From Neolewinella agarilytica (GTDB lineage Bacteria; Bacteroidota; Bacteroidia; Chitinophagales; Saprospiraceae), in the NCBI RefSeq assembly GCF_900110645.1, contig NZ_FOFB01000027.1:1-64000 (forward strand): 64,000 nt of DNA, read 5' to 3'. Shown in pieces: positions 52,423 to 60,871 of the stretch. The position numbers and the translations under genes were made by a program. The notes under the pieces are model-generated. The model did not search any database. It saw nothing but the letters and a program-made list of their open reading frames with translations, and was not told the DNA's origin. Positions within the stretch are counted from its first letter, which is position 1, and each line of letters begins with the position of its first letter.

Positions 52423-52755
52423 ATGGGCGTCACCAAATCAGACATCTACACTGACCGCCAGAACCGGTTGGCCGCAATTTTCAAAGCTATCGGGCATCCT
52501 GCCCGCGTGGCAATTCTGGAGCAATTGCTTACGGCGGAGTGCTGCATCTGTCGGGATTTTACCGATGAGATTGCTTTGTCTCAGCCAACGGTTTCCCGTC
52601 ACCTGAAGGAGTTGAAGTTGGCTGGCCTCATCTCCGGAACGGTAGAAGGTACCAGTGTAAGCTACTGCATTAACCCCGAGCGTTGGGCGGAAGTGAAGGA
52701 AATTATTGACATCCTCTTTAAGGTTGAGGGGAGCCAGGGGAAATCCTGCTGCTGA
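52423..52755 (+). CDS. ArsR family winged-helix metalloregulator
   Basis: 110 residues. Winged-helix domain with recognition helix in L-S-Q-P-T-V-S-R-H-L-K-E-L-K (52-65) and wing G-T-V-E-G-T-S-V-S-Y-C. Cys40, Cys41 and Cys43 (E-C-C-I-C) lie at the start of the DNA-binding helix region, with Cys82 and a terminal Cys109-Cys110; this set suits As(III) or another thiophilic inducer. It probably represses the DUF6428 promoter. No arsenite pump or arsenate reductase is in the window. The gene shares a strand with M23 peptidase 46 bp downstream. Confidence 0.88.
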   Translation: MGVTKSDIYTDRQNRLAAIFKAIGHPARVAILEQLLTAECCICRDFTDEIALSQPTVSRHLKELKLAGLISGTVEGTSVSYCINPERWAEVKEIIDILFKVEGSQGKSCC

Positions 52756-52801
52756 CGGCCTGACGTCTATGCTAAAACTAAGCGTAAGACGTTATTCAGC
52801 T

Positions 52802-53605
52802 ATGCGCTTTTTACTCTTTTTAGCCTCCTTCCTCACCAGCCAGTTTCTGTTGGCTCAGGTAGACGTCAGGGTTTATTACACCGAAACTACTGACGGTTTC
52901 GAGATTTACATTGATAACCATGAGCATGCACCGGTAACGGTCGCGCTTGAGTATGAAGTGTTGAACCTGAGACTGGACGTTAGTGACCGTCGGAAGGTAG
53001 TCGTTCCGGCTAATCACAAAGCCTACCGGGCTGGCCGGCTCAGGGTCATCAATCCACGCAAGGCTTATCGCTTCAGCTATTCCTATGAAACCAATCTGGG
53101 CGACCACGGGAAGTCTGCCTATGACAGAGATTACCTCTACCGATTACCCTTTGCGGAAGGCAAAAGCGTATTGGTCAGCCAGGGCTACAACGGAGAGTTT
53201 TCGCATAAAGACGTGTTGGCCCTTGACTTCAACGTGCCGGTAGGCACGCCCGTGCACGCCGCCCGGGGCGGCGTGGTGGTCACCGTCACGGAGCGACACG
53301 ACCGAAACTGCACCTCCGCCAAATGCATGGATTTTAATAACCTCATCATCCTCCGCCATTCCGACGGAACCTTTGCCGAATACGTTCACCTGCGCAAAGA
53401 CGGCGCTTTTGTGGACCCCGGAGATACTGTGGTGCAGGGGCAACTCATTGGCGAGAGTGGTAATACGGGCTTTTCGGACGGCCCGCATCTGCATTTCGCG
53501 GTCTTTCAGCCCAAAATGGAAGGGAGAACCTACCTGCCAACCCGTTTTATGGTGGAGAAGTACCCGGCGGGGACGGAGCTGAAGGTTGGTATGACCTACC
53601 GATAG
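52802..53605 (+). CDS. M23 family metallopeptidase, exported
   Basis: 267 residues with signal peptide ending F-L-L-A-Q (start at 52802; an ATG at 52769 would lengthen it by 11). A beta-rich N-terminal domain (about 20-130) is followed by a LytM domain with H-K-D-V-L-A-L-D-F (His-x-x-x-x-x-Asp) and P-H-L-H-F-A-V (His-x-His), the zinc ligands of M23 endopeptidases that cut peptidoglycan cross-bridges. The C-D residues C-T-S-A-K-C-M-D between them form a possible disulfide. Likely periplasmic cell-wall remodelling. Confidence 0.88.
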   Translation: MRFLLFLASFLTSQFLLAQVDVRVYYTETTDGFEIYIDNHEHAPVTVALEYEVLNLRLDVSDRRKVVVPANHKAYRAGRLRVINPRKAYRFSYSYETNLGDHGKSAYDRDYLYRLPFAEGKSVLVSQGYNGEFSHKDVLALDFNVPVGTPVHAARGGVVVTVTERHDRNCTSAKCMDFNNLIILRHSDGTFAEYVHLRKDGAFVDPGDTVVQGQLIGESGNTGFSDGPHLHFAVFQPKMEGRTYLPTRFMVEKYPAGTELKVGMTYR

Positions 53606-53667
53606 GGTTTACCGCAGGTAGTGCCCGGAGGTGCATAGCCAATCCCATTGCTTTTAAGAACTTTTCA

Positions 53668-53687
53668 TGGCACCTGCGGTCGCGCCC
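53668..53687 (+). repeat. copy of the TTGCACCTGCG-N3-GCGCC motif
   Basis: TGGCACCTGCG-GTC-GCGCCC in the spacer between the M23 peptidase and the LytTR gene. It differs from the consensus in the second base only. Confidence 0.6.
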
Positions 53688-53773
53688 TATTTTGATTGGT
53701 CTGGCAGAAAATTTAGAAGAGCGGGTAACCTATTTGGGATGGCTCAAATGAAGGAGGTACTAAACTACCTCAA

Positions 53774-54055
53774 ATGAAATTCCTACCTTCTTCTATCCTC
53801 TTTTTGAAAGCCGATCATGTTTACACCCAAATTTTCCTTTCCGACGGGCGTAAAATCCTTCACCGGGGCTCTCTTTCCGAATTCCTCCAGAATCTGAACG
53901 TCAACCAGTTCGTGAGAACACACCGCAGTTATATCGTCAACCTCCGGCGGGTTGACGGCTATAGCGATGAGAAGATCCATATTGGGAAGCACGTCGTTCC
54001 GATTAGTCGCAGCCGGAAAAAGGAAATCGTACAGCGTTTATCCTGCTCTGAGTGA
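53774..54055 (+). CDS. stand-alone LytTR DNA-binding domain protein
   Basis: 93 residues consisting of little more than one LytTR domain: I-L-F-L-K-A-D-H-V-Y-T-Q-I, then F-V-R-T-H-R-S-Y-I-V-N-L, V-P-I-S-R-S-R-K-K-E. LytTR proteins bind direct repeats upstream of target genes, usually as the output of AlgR/AgrA-type receivers, which is absent here, so the activity control is unknown. A 12-codon frame (53739-53777, M-A-Q-M-K-E-V-L-N-Y-L-K) ends on the start codon in an ATGA overlap and could couple translation. CTCAAATGAA occurs at both starts. Confidence 0.85.
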   Translation: MKFLPSSILFLKADHVYTQIFLSDGRKILHRGSLSEFLQNLNVNQFVRTHRSYIVNLRRVDGYSDEKIHIGKHVVPISRSRKKEIVQRLSCSE

Positions 54056-54139
54056 GAGTTGCGTACCGAGACCCTCAGTTAGAGCATGTTTGGATAAGTT
54101 AATTGACCGATTGCTCGTCTTGTGATACACACCTGCATT

Positions 54140-54168
54140 TTGACTTGCGGCCTAATTTCATATTTTGT
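54140..54168 (+). promoter_or_regulatory. weak candidate promoter of the GH16 gene
   Basis: TTG at 54140-54142, 18 bases, then TATTTTGT at 54161-54168, two changes from the -7 consensus, just before the GH16 start at 54189. Confidence 0.35.
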
Positions 54169-54188
54169 GGATGGTTAAACTATCGATC

Positions 54189-56015
54189 ATGCACAAATTA
54201 TTTCTGGCAGCCATGCTGCTTACGCTGAGCTCCCTGTCTGCTCAGTGCCCAAATCTGATCTGGTCGGATGAATTCAACGGCAGCTCCCTTAATGAGGAAG
54301 ACTGGAACATCCAGATTGGAGATGGCTGCGACCTGGGAATCTGTGATTGGGGAAACAGCGAACAGCAATGGTACGCCCGGGAGAACCTGGTGGTGGAAAA
54401 CGGCATCTTGAAGATCAACGCCCGCCGGGAAAACATTGGTGGGAAATCCTACACCTCCGGGCGGATTACGACCAAGGGCAAACAGGACTTCAGATACGGT
54501 TACTACGAAGCCCGGATCAAAGTTCCCGCCGGAGGTGGCCTGTGGCCCGCTTTCTGGATGCTGTCTACCGATGAGGTATACGGCGGCTGGCCCGCCAGCG
54601 GAGAAATTGACATTATGGAATGGATCGGTAACGAGCCGGAGGTGCTTTTTGGTACACTTCACTACGGGCAGGATTTCCCCAACAACTCCAGTACGGGAGA
54701 TCAGCTGCTGCTGACTGACAAGGCTTGGTCAGATGATTATCACATTTATGCCATTGACTGGCAGGAGGACTACATCAGCTGGTTCGTTGACGGGCACCGC
54801 TACGGTATCAAACGGCCTGGAAATCTGAGCCCGGAGCGCTGGCCCTTCGATCAGGACTTTCACTTTCTCCTCAATCTGGCCCTGGGGGGAACTTTCGGTG
54901 GCGCGCTGAGCAGCACCGCCATTCCGGCCACCATGGAAATCGACTATCTACGGGTATACGACCTGCCACCGCCCAGCCTTCGCGGTCCGGTAGAAGTAGA
55001 AACAGATGCCACTAATGCTGCTTACGTCGTTGACGGTCTTCCGGATGGAGCCAGCATTGAATGGGGCTTGCCTGACGGAGCGGTAATTACGGATGACAGC
55101 TCGCCAAACGGTATTATTGTCGACTTTGGAGAGACGGGAGGGCGAGTTACCGCTACCATCACGGGAGGCTGTGAAGACCGGGTCCTGGGGATCGAGGTTT
55201 ACGTTCCTCCAACTTTTGCCCTGACCAAAGAATTCAGCTTCGAAAACTTTGATCAGGAAGCTCAGGCTGTTTTTGAGTTCTCTACGGGCTCCCTCACTGA
55301 AGTGAATAACCCTGCCGCCAACAGTGTCAATAACTCCGCTCTGGTAGGGAAGTACGACCGGGATGGGGGAAGTGAATTTGACGTCATTGTCTATGATGTA
55401 TCCAGCATCGGAGATGTTGCTGGTTACGTGGAAGGAACCCGCGCTTTTTCGCTCGACGTTTACACCGATGCGCTGCCCGGGCAGGAAATTATCCTTCAAC
55501 TGGAAACGCCCGCTGCCCTGCCCGAAAACTATCCCACCGGGAGGCACAGCCGCTACCGCGCCCAAACGGCTAAACAAGGAGAATGGCACCGACTCAGCTT
55601 TACACTTTTGGACGAACCCGATGGTGGAGCCAGCGATCGGGGTGTCAGAAAGATGGTTATTCTCTTCAATCCCGGCCGGTTTAACAACAACACTTACTAC
55701 TATGATAACCTGGACGGATACTCCGACAACCCGAACGGCCTGACGGGAGCGGGGCAATTGAATATTCCGCTGAGTCTGTCCCCTAATCCGGTAAGTGAGG
55801 TGGCTTTCCTTGACTTTAGCTTACAGGAGCGGTCCACGGTCTACGTTCGGCTGTTAGACGGCAGGGGTAAGGAGATCATGGAACTACCAGCATTTGGTGG
55901 TCTTACGGGCGATAACCGCCTGCTGTTACCAGTTACTGAGCTGCCGTCTGGAGTGTACTTCGTTCAGCTGCGGATTGCCAATAAATCGCAATTGATCAGG
56001 ATGATCAAACCGTAA
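54189..56015 (+). CDS. secreted GH16 endo-beta-1,3-glucanase-like enzyme with T9SS sorting domain
   Basis: 608 residues. Signal peptide ends S-L-S-A-Q. GH16 jelly-roll catalytic domain spans about 20-267, with G-E-I-D-I-M-E giving nucleophile Glu139 and acid/base Glu144, and W-P-A-F-W-M-L just before, typical of laminarinases. A PKD-like stretch and a carbohydrate-binding-like beta domain follow (about 275-530). The last 75 residues, from L-S-P-N-P-V to Q-L-I-R-M-I-K-P, are a type A type IX secretion C-terminal domain, so the enzyme is exported across the outer membrane. Met9 of the open frame (54189) begins the signal peptide. Confidence 0.93.
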   Translation: MHKLFLAAMLLTLSSLSAQCPNLIWSDEFNGSSLNEEDWNIQIGDGCDLGICDWGNSEQQWYARENLVVENGILKINARRENIGGKSYTSGRITTKGKQDFRYGYYEARIKVPAGGGLWPAFWMLSTDEVYGGWPASGEIDIMEWIGNEPEVLFGTLHYGQDFPNNSSTGDQLLLTDKAWSDDYHIYAIDWQEDYISWFVDGHRYGIKRPGNLSPERWPFDQDFHFLLNLALGGTFGGALSSTAIPATMEIDYLRVYDLPPPSLRGPVEVETDATNAAYVVDGLPDGASIEWGLPDGAVITDDSSPNGIIVDFGETGGRVTATITGGCEDRVLGIEVYVPPTFALTKEFSFENFDQEAQAVFEFSTGSLTEVNNPAANSVNNSALVGKYDRDGGSEFDVIVYDVSSIGDVAGYVEGTRAFSLDVYTDALPGQEIILQLETPAALPENYPTGRHSRYRAQTAKQGEWHRLSFTLLDEPDGGASDRGVRKMVILFNPGRFNNNTYYYDNLDGYSDNPNGLTGAGQLNIPLSLSPNPVSEVAFLDFSLQERSTVYVRLLDGRGKEIMELPAFGGLTGDNRLLLPVTELPSGVYFVQLRIANKSQLIRMIKP

Positions 56016-56143
56016 GGTCCATCTTTAAAAGGAAGGTGTTACTACTTGATTCATCCGACAATTTGACGTTGAGCGAGCGAAAAATGCAACGAACAGGGGG
56101 GGCACTTGTTGGCTATTACAATTGACTAACCCAACACAAAACG

Positions 56144-56614
56144 ATGAATACATCTGCTTCAGCACTTTTCTCGGCCATACGCGATAATAAACTGATGGAA
56201 GCTAAAGCACTAATAGAAGCTAATCAGGATCTACTGAAGGCGCGAGATGAGAGAGGGACCTCTCCACTGATTCTGGCTAGCTATTCAGGGCTACTGCCAA
56301 TGACGAAACTGTTGGTAGAGGCCGGTGCAGACATTAATGCCAGTGGTACGACCGGGACTGCGCTCATGGGAGTTTGCTTCAAAGGACATGCAGATATTGC
56401 CCGCTACCTTATCAATGCTGGCGCAGATCTGGAAGCCTCTTTACCTAACGGAAGTACGGCCTTACATTTTGCGGCCATGTTTAACCAGGCAGAGATTGTT
56501 GAGTTATTAGTAGCGGCGGGCGCAGACGCAGGTGCAAAGGACGTTGACGGGCTTGCGGCAGCGGATCACGCTAAAAAGCGAGGCTTTATGGAATTAGCGG
56601 AGCGCTTGGGGTAG
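56144..56614 (+). CDS. ankyrin repeat protein
   Basis: 156 residues, nearly all ankyrin repeats: about four 33-residue units with G-x-T/S-P/A-L and L-L/I-x-A-G-A-D motifs (residues 36-150). Probably cytoplasmic and protein-binding. The phrase A-A-G-A-D-A-G-A-K-D is encoded across a copy of the dispersed motif (56518-56538). No partner gene is evident nearby. Confidence 0.88.
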   Translation: MNTSASALFSAIRDNKLMEAKALIEANQDLLKARDERGTSPLILASYSGLLPMTKLLVEAGADINASGTTGTALMGVCFKGHADIARYLINAGADLEASLPNGSTALHFAAMFNQAEIVELLVAAGADAGAKDVDGLAAADHAKKRGFMELAERLG

Positions 56615-57102
56615 TGGTTGTTGTGGTCTGGTTGGCTGCTGCACGCTGGAGGCCTTTGGGGGCTTCAATAACTGCGAAAGCTGAAGACTGAAGGAGCTAC
56701 ATACTGGCCGCTTTATAACGAGATTTAGAGTAGAAAGTAGAATTTTTGTAGCATTGTTTTCCGAAGGAGGAAAGGAGTGGGAGGAGAAGGAAGAGAGACT
56801 TTCTTATTGACCAAATCCAGTACCTTATAATTAAGAGGCTTTAGCTGTAAAGCATACTATTGGGAAGGTTTCTTGTCGATCAATAAGTAATGCATAAGAG
56901 AGGCTTAAATAAGTAAGGAAACCTTCTAAACAGATGCGATTTGATAACCACATCGTGAAAATGGCGGAAGTGATTCCTTATCATTTAGGACAGAACAGAG
57001 TTGACATGCGTTTTAGTTGCTGTTTAACCCCTACCACCTCCAACATGCGGTAGCCTACCAGCCTACCAGACTACCGAACTACCAGACTACCGAACTATCA
57101 TA
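56615..57102. other. AT-rich spacer with inverted and direct short repeats
   Basis: 488 bp without a supported gene. A loose inverted pair GAAGGTTTC (near 56863) and GAAACCTTC (near 56918) frames a 50-bp AT-rich stretch. From 57045 the sequence repeats TACCAGACTACCGAAC with small variation up to the rmuC stop. No terminator with T-tract was identified. Confidence 0.5.
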
Positions 57103-58437
57103 CTACTCCTCCTCCTCTTCCTTCAACAAGTCCGTCCCCATCCGTTTTTTCGTTTTAGCGCCCAGCTGCCGCAGGCGCTCCGCCCGGCCAACCAGCGTTT
57201 TACCGTAAATACCTCCGGAGGAGAGTTTCTTCAGGGCAGTGCCGTAGGCGGATTGTGCCAGATCAAGCTGGCGGCCGATCTTTTTCATTTCTTCCGTAAA
57301 GGCGACGAAGCCGTCATAAAGCAGGCCACTCTGCCGGGCAATTTCCAGTACGTTTTTCTTCTGGTTATCCTGTTTCCAGATGAAGCTGACGGTGCGCAGG
57401 GTGGCGAGCAGTGTAGAGGGAGTTACCAATACGATGTTTCGCTCCAAAGCCTCCAGAAAGATGCCCTGGTCCGTCTGCAGGGCCAGGCCAAAGGCGGGCT
57501 CGATGGGAACGAACAGGAGCAGGTAATCGGGGCTGCTGATCTGATAAAGGCGCGTGTAGTTTTTGCCGGCCAGGTCACTGATGTGTTGCCGAAGGGACCG
57601 CAGATGAGCGGCGGCGTGCGTGCGTCGCTCGGGATCGTCTTCTGACAGGGCGCAGAACCGGTCGTAAGCCGTAAGCGATACCTTGGAGTCAATGACGAGG
57701 TGTTTCCCTTCGGGAAGATTGATAATGAAATCAGGGCGTTTCATCTTGTCTTCTTCGTCGCGGAAGGTACCCTGTGCGTTAAAGTGGATCCCTTTTTGCA
57801 AACCGCTGGCTTCGAGCAGGGTGAGTAGTTGCCATTCGCCCCAGTCGCCCTGCGTTTTGCTGTTGCCACGAAGGGCGCCGGCCAGATTGTTGGCTTCCGT
57901 ACTGATTTGCTGGTTAAGTTGTTGCAGGTGTTTAATCTCCTGGCGCAGGGAGACGCGGTCTTTGGTTTCCTCCAGAAAACGCCGCTCGATCTGTTGCTCG
58001 AAGCCCTGGATTCGCTCCCGGAGGGGAGCGAGGATGCCCGTCAATTGCTCCGCATTCCTGGCGGTGAAATGCTGGCTTTTCTCGTGGAGTAGCCGGTTGG
58101 CAGTTTGCTCAAACTGAGCGAGGCTAACTTCCTGTAAGCGTTGCATTTCAGCGGCCTGACCATTGATTTTTTCACCGAGATGACGCAGGTCCGCCTGCGT
58201 TGTGGCCAACTCTTGTCCCAGCCGGATTTCGGCGGCGGTTTTCTCCTGCAGGTTCTCGTAGTGCAGGTCAGATTCCTGCCGTAGCTGATCGTGAATTTCA
58301 CGGCGGATGTAATCACGCTCTACGTCCGTGAGGGGCAGGTGACTGCTGCGAATTCTCAGTTGCAGGACCAGCCAGCTGAGCAGGGCTCCGATCAGGAAGG
58401 CCAGGAGAATAAGGATGGTCAGTAGAGAGTTCGTCAT
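57103..58437 (-). CDS. rmuC: DNA recombination protein RmuC
   Basis: 444 residues. An N-terminal membrane anchor (about 4-24) is followed by a long coiled coil to about 170 and the RmuC nuclease-like domain, with L-Q-L/G-N-S-K-T-Q-G-D-W-G-E and P-D-F-I-I-N-L-P-E-G-K-H-L-V-I-D-S-K, the last giving acidic and lysine residues of a PD-(D/E)xK-like site. RmuC proteins limit inversions at short inverted repeats in E. coli, of interest in a genome so rich in palindromes. Start 58437 or 58443; the frame from 58548 covers repeat DNA. Confidence 0.93.
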   Translation of the reverse strand: MTNSLLTILILLAFLIGALLSWLVLQLRIRSSHLPLTDVERDYIRREIHDQLRQESDLHYENLQEKTAAEIRLGQELATTQADLRHLGEKINGQAAEMQRLQEVSLAQFEQTANRLLHEKSQHFTARNAEQLTGILAPLRERIQGFEQQIERRFLEETKDRVSLRQEIKHLQQLNQQISTEANNLAGALRGNSKTQGDWGEWQLLTLLEASGLQKGIHFNAQGTFRDEEDKMKRPDFIINLPEGKHLVIDSKVSLTAYDRFCALSEDDPERRTHAAAHLRSLRQHISDLAGKNYTRLYQISSPDYLLLFVPIEPAFGLALQTDQGIFLEALERNIVLVTPSTLLATLRTVSFIWKQDNQKKNVLEIARQSGLLYDGFVAFTEEMKKIGRQLDLAQSAYGTALKKLSSGGIYGKTLVGRAERLRQLGAKTKKRMGTDLLKEEEEE

Positions 58438-58476
58438 AGGCATCGGGCGTTTCCGGCTCTTCGGTAAGCGCAGGAG

Positions 58477-58572
58477 GGCGCAGCCGCAGGTGCAAGGGAG
58501 AGGATAGCGGCAATGCGGCCTGGCTATTGACCAGCCTTGCTTTTCCACCTATCTTTGCACCTGCGACAGCGC
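58477..58572. repeat. inverted pair of the dispersed motif flanking a spacer
   Basis: GGCGC-AGC-CGCAGGTGCAAG (58477-58496) and CTTTGCACCTGCG-ACA-GCGC (58553-58572) face each other across 56 bp, just upstream of rmuC and inside the divergent promoter region. The right copy overlaps the -7 box of the promoter at 58527-58557. Confidence 0.7.
58527..58557 (+). promoter_or_regulatory. promoter upstream of the GH3_C-like/serine hydrolase gene
   Basis: TTG (58527-58529), 20 bases, TATCTTTG (58550-58557), a full match to the Bacteroidota consensus. The start codon at 58715 would be preceded by an untranslated leader of about 150 nt in which no known riboswitch was recognised. Confidence 0.55.
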
Positions 58573-58714
58573 AAAATACACTTTTTGTTGGTAAAACATA
58601 AATTGTGAAACGTAAACAGTAAGGTTTTCTTTACAACAAGACCAAAACTATAGTCGTTGTTTTTGTTGAACGCTATCTATACACCGGCCCATTTTTGAAT
58701 TAGCCCCGAACTGA

Positions 58715-60679
58715 ATGAAATTTTATTTGTCGACTTTTTTACTGGCAGGCTTTCTCCTGAGCTCCCAGCCCGTGCAGGCAGGGAGTTGGGCCGAAGACAT
58801 CATCGACTGGTTCTCCGGGTTTTTCTCCTCGGAGGAAACATCTACTACAACCTACAGCCAGGCTGAAATGGATAGCCTTAGCGTTACGCCAACCGGTTTG
58901 CTACTCAATATTGTCCCTGAATCAGATACACTGCCCGTTGAATTCTCCTGGCCCTACGAAAGCCTCACCGTATCGACTGACCTGGAACGTCATAACCGCC
59001 TTCTGAGAGAAACGGTAGTGCTCACGAATCCCACCGGTAAACTGCCCCTGGCGGGTACTCCCGCCATCCGGGTCCTGTACCGTTCTGATCAGCGCCCCGC
59101 TCGTTTTCTTGATCTTGCCCGCCGCTTCGCTGACGTGCAGGAAGTTGCTTATGACGAGCTGGTCGCTCAGGTTTTACCCTCAGCGCCTGAACTTCCAACC
59201 ATCGTTATGGCTGATGATCCGATTGGCCTGTCTTCGGCTAATGCCGATTGGTATTCCGGGCTGTACCCGCTTGGGCTGAGCAACGTTACGATGATTCATT
59301 TCGGTGACCCGGCGCTGCTGACCGGGCTGCCGGAGAAGTGGACGTTGATCAATAGTCCCCTTCGCTGTAAAGAAAGCGAGGCCTTTCTGGCGCAGGCTGT
59401 TTTCGGTGCAGAACTCTTAGACGGGCGTTTGTCTGAATCTACTGCCGTCTTCCCCGCTGGGACGGGCTATCGTCTGGATGCCATTACCAATGGCTTTGCT
59501 TTACCGGAACTGCTCGGGATTGACCGGGAAAAGTTTGACCATATCGATTATCAGATTAACCGGGGCATCCGCTATCGCGCCATGCCGGGAGCGGAATTGC
59601 TGGTGATGAAAGACGGTAAGGTTGTCTACGAAAAAGCCTACGGCCACCATACTTACCGGCGACAGAAGGTCAACACGGGCGACTTATACGACTTGGCCTC
59701 CATCACTAAAGCGGCAGCGACTTCTTTCGCCGTCATGAAGCTTTATGATGAAGGTAAAATTGCGCTGGACGCAAGAGTGAAAGACTATCTGCCGGAGTTT
59801 AAACGAAGAACGATTGGCCGGTATAAAATCGAGCAATTGCTCTCTCATCATTCGGGCTTACAGTCTGACCTTCCGCTAAACGGTTTGATTGGCCGTCAGT
59901 TTGTGGCGGATTCCATCCGCGAAGATTTTCAACTAGCCATTGGCCCCGACCGCTGGTTAGACACAAAGGTGCCGGGGCTGGTCCGTAAAGGCCTGAGCGG
60001 AAAAATTGATTATACCCGACGGTTAATGTATCGCTACAGCGACCTGAACTACTACCTGCTGCAGCTCATCGTTGAGGAAATAGCTGAGGAACCCATGGAA
60101 GAGCTGCTGGAACGTGAGTTTTACGCTCCGATGAGACTTGGCCGACTGACGTTCAACCCCGCAGCCAATGGTGTACCGTCTAATGTTGTGGTTCCTACCG
60201 TTGTTGACACATGGATGCGCGGCGGTTTACTCCGTGGCTACGTTCACGATGAGGGAGCGGCGCTGCTGGGTGGTGTAGCCGGTCATGCCGGCTTGTTCGG
60301 CAACGCCCATGACCTGGCCCGCCTGTTTCAGCTGCTGAACGACGGCGGAACCTTCGAAGGGGAACAACTGCTGACCCCTGAGACGGTGGACCTGTTCACC
60401 AGCCGGGGGCGTTATAATTACCGGGCATTGGGCTTTGATCGCCTGGCCGGAGGCTGGGGCAACGTCATTTCTGCCGGTGCTTCCAACAAAACATTCGGGC
60501 ACCTTGGCTTCTCCGGCACTTCCGTGTGGGCGGATCCGGAAAACGGCCTGGTTTTCGTACTGCTAACCAATCGCGTTCATCCTGACCCGAAGAATGAACG
60601 CTTCATGAGTATGAACATTCGCGGAAAGGTGTACCGGGGCATCTACCGCGCGCTGAATAGCTGGGAACTGGATAGTTAA
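58715..60679 (+). CDS. exported serine hydrolase with GH3 C-terminal-like domain
   Basis: 654 residues with signal peptide (1-22). Residues about 60-260 resemble the C-terminal domain of family 3 glycosidases (M-I-H-F-G-D-P-A, L-A-Q-A-V-F-G-A-E-L-L-D-G-R-L-S, F-P-A-G-T-G-Y), but the catalytic GH3 barrel is absent. From about 280 it is a class C beta-lactamase-like serine hydrolase: Ser329-x-x-Lys332 in A-S-I-T-K, Y-S-D-L motif near 443, and H-L-G-F-S-G-T near 595. Bacteroidota commonly encode NagZ-type GH3 proteins fused to this hydrolase; this looks like a version that lost the barrel. Role probably in cell-wall turnover. Confidence 0.82.
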   Translation: MKFYLSTFLLAGFLLSSQPVQAGSWAEDIIDWFSGFFSSEETSTTTYSQAEMDSLSVTPTGLLLNIVPESDTLPVEFSWPYESLTVSTDLERHNRLLRETVVLTNPTGKLPLAGTPAIRVLYRSDQRPARFLDLARRFADVQEVAYDELVAQVLPSAPELPTIVMADDPIGLSSANADWYSGLYPLGLSNVTMIHFGDPALLTGLPEKWTLINSPLRCKESEAFLAQAVFGAELLDGRLSESTAVFPAGTGYRLDAITNGFALPELLGIDREKFDHIDYQINRGIRYRAMPGAELLVMKDGKVVYEKAYGHHTYRRQKVNTGDLYDLASITKAAATSFAVMKLYDEGKIALDARVKDYLPEFKRRTIGRYKIEQLLSHHSGLQSDLPLNGLIGRQFVADSIREDFQLAIGPDRWLDTKVPGLVRKGLSGKIDYTRRLMYRYSDLNYYLLQLIVEEIAEEPMEELLEREFYAPMRLGRLTFNPAANGVPSNVVVPTVVDTWMRGGLLRGYVHDEGAALLGGVAGHAGLFGNAHDLARLFQLLNDGGTFEGEQLLTPETVDLFTSRGRYNYRALGFDRLAGGWGNVISAGASNKTFGHLGFSGTSVWADPENGLVFVLLTNRVHPDPKNERFMSMNIRGKVYRGIYRALNSWELDS

Positions 60680-60746
60680 GCGTACAACATCCACTTCAAC
60701 TCAGGGTGTTTATCCATCTGCCCGGCAGCATTCGACCTTTGTGGGT

Positions 60747-60794
60747 AAAAACAACAGTAGCGACCAGGAAAGCCTGGTCGCTACTGTTGTTTTT
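60747..60794. terminator. bidirectional terminator
   Basis: A perfect 22-bp stem (60747-60768 with 60773-60794) around AAAG begins AAAAACAACAG and ends CTGTTGTTTTT, so each strand has a T-tract after the stem. It serves the convergent serine hydrolase and amidohydrolase genes. Confidence 0.9.
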
Positions 60795-60871
60795 ATATCA
60801 AGCCCTTGATTTCTCCTTAACCAAAACAGGTTAGAGAGAGAAAGTTTCAGGCGGGAAAATTGGCTAAGTCC

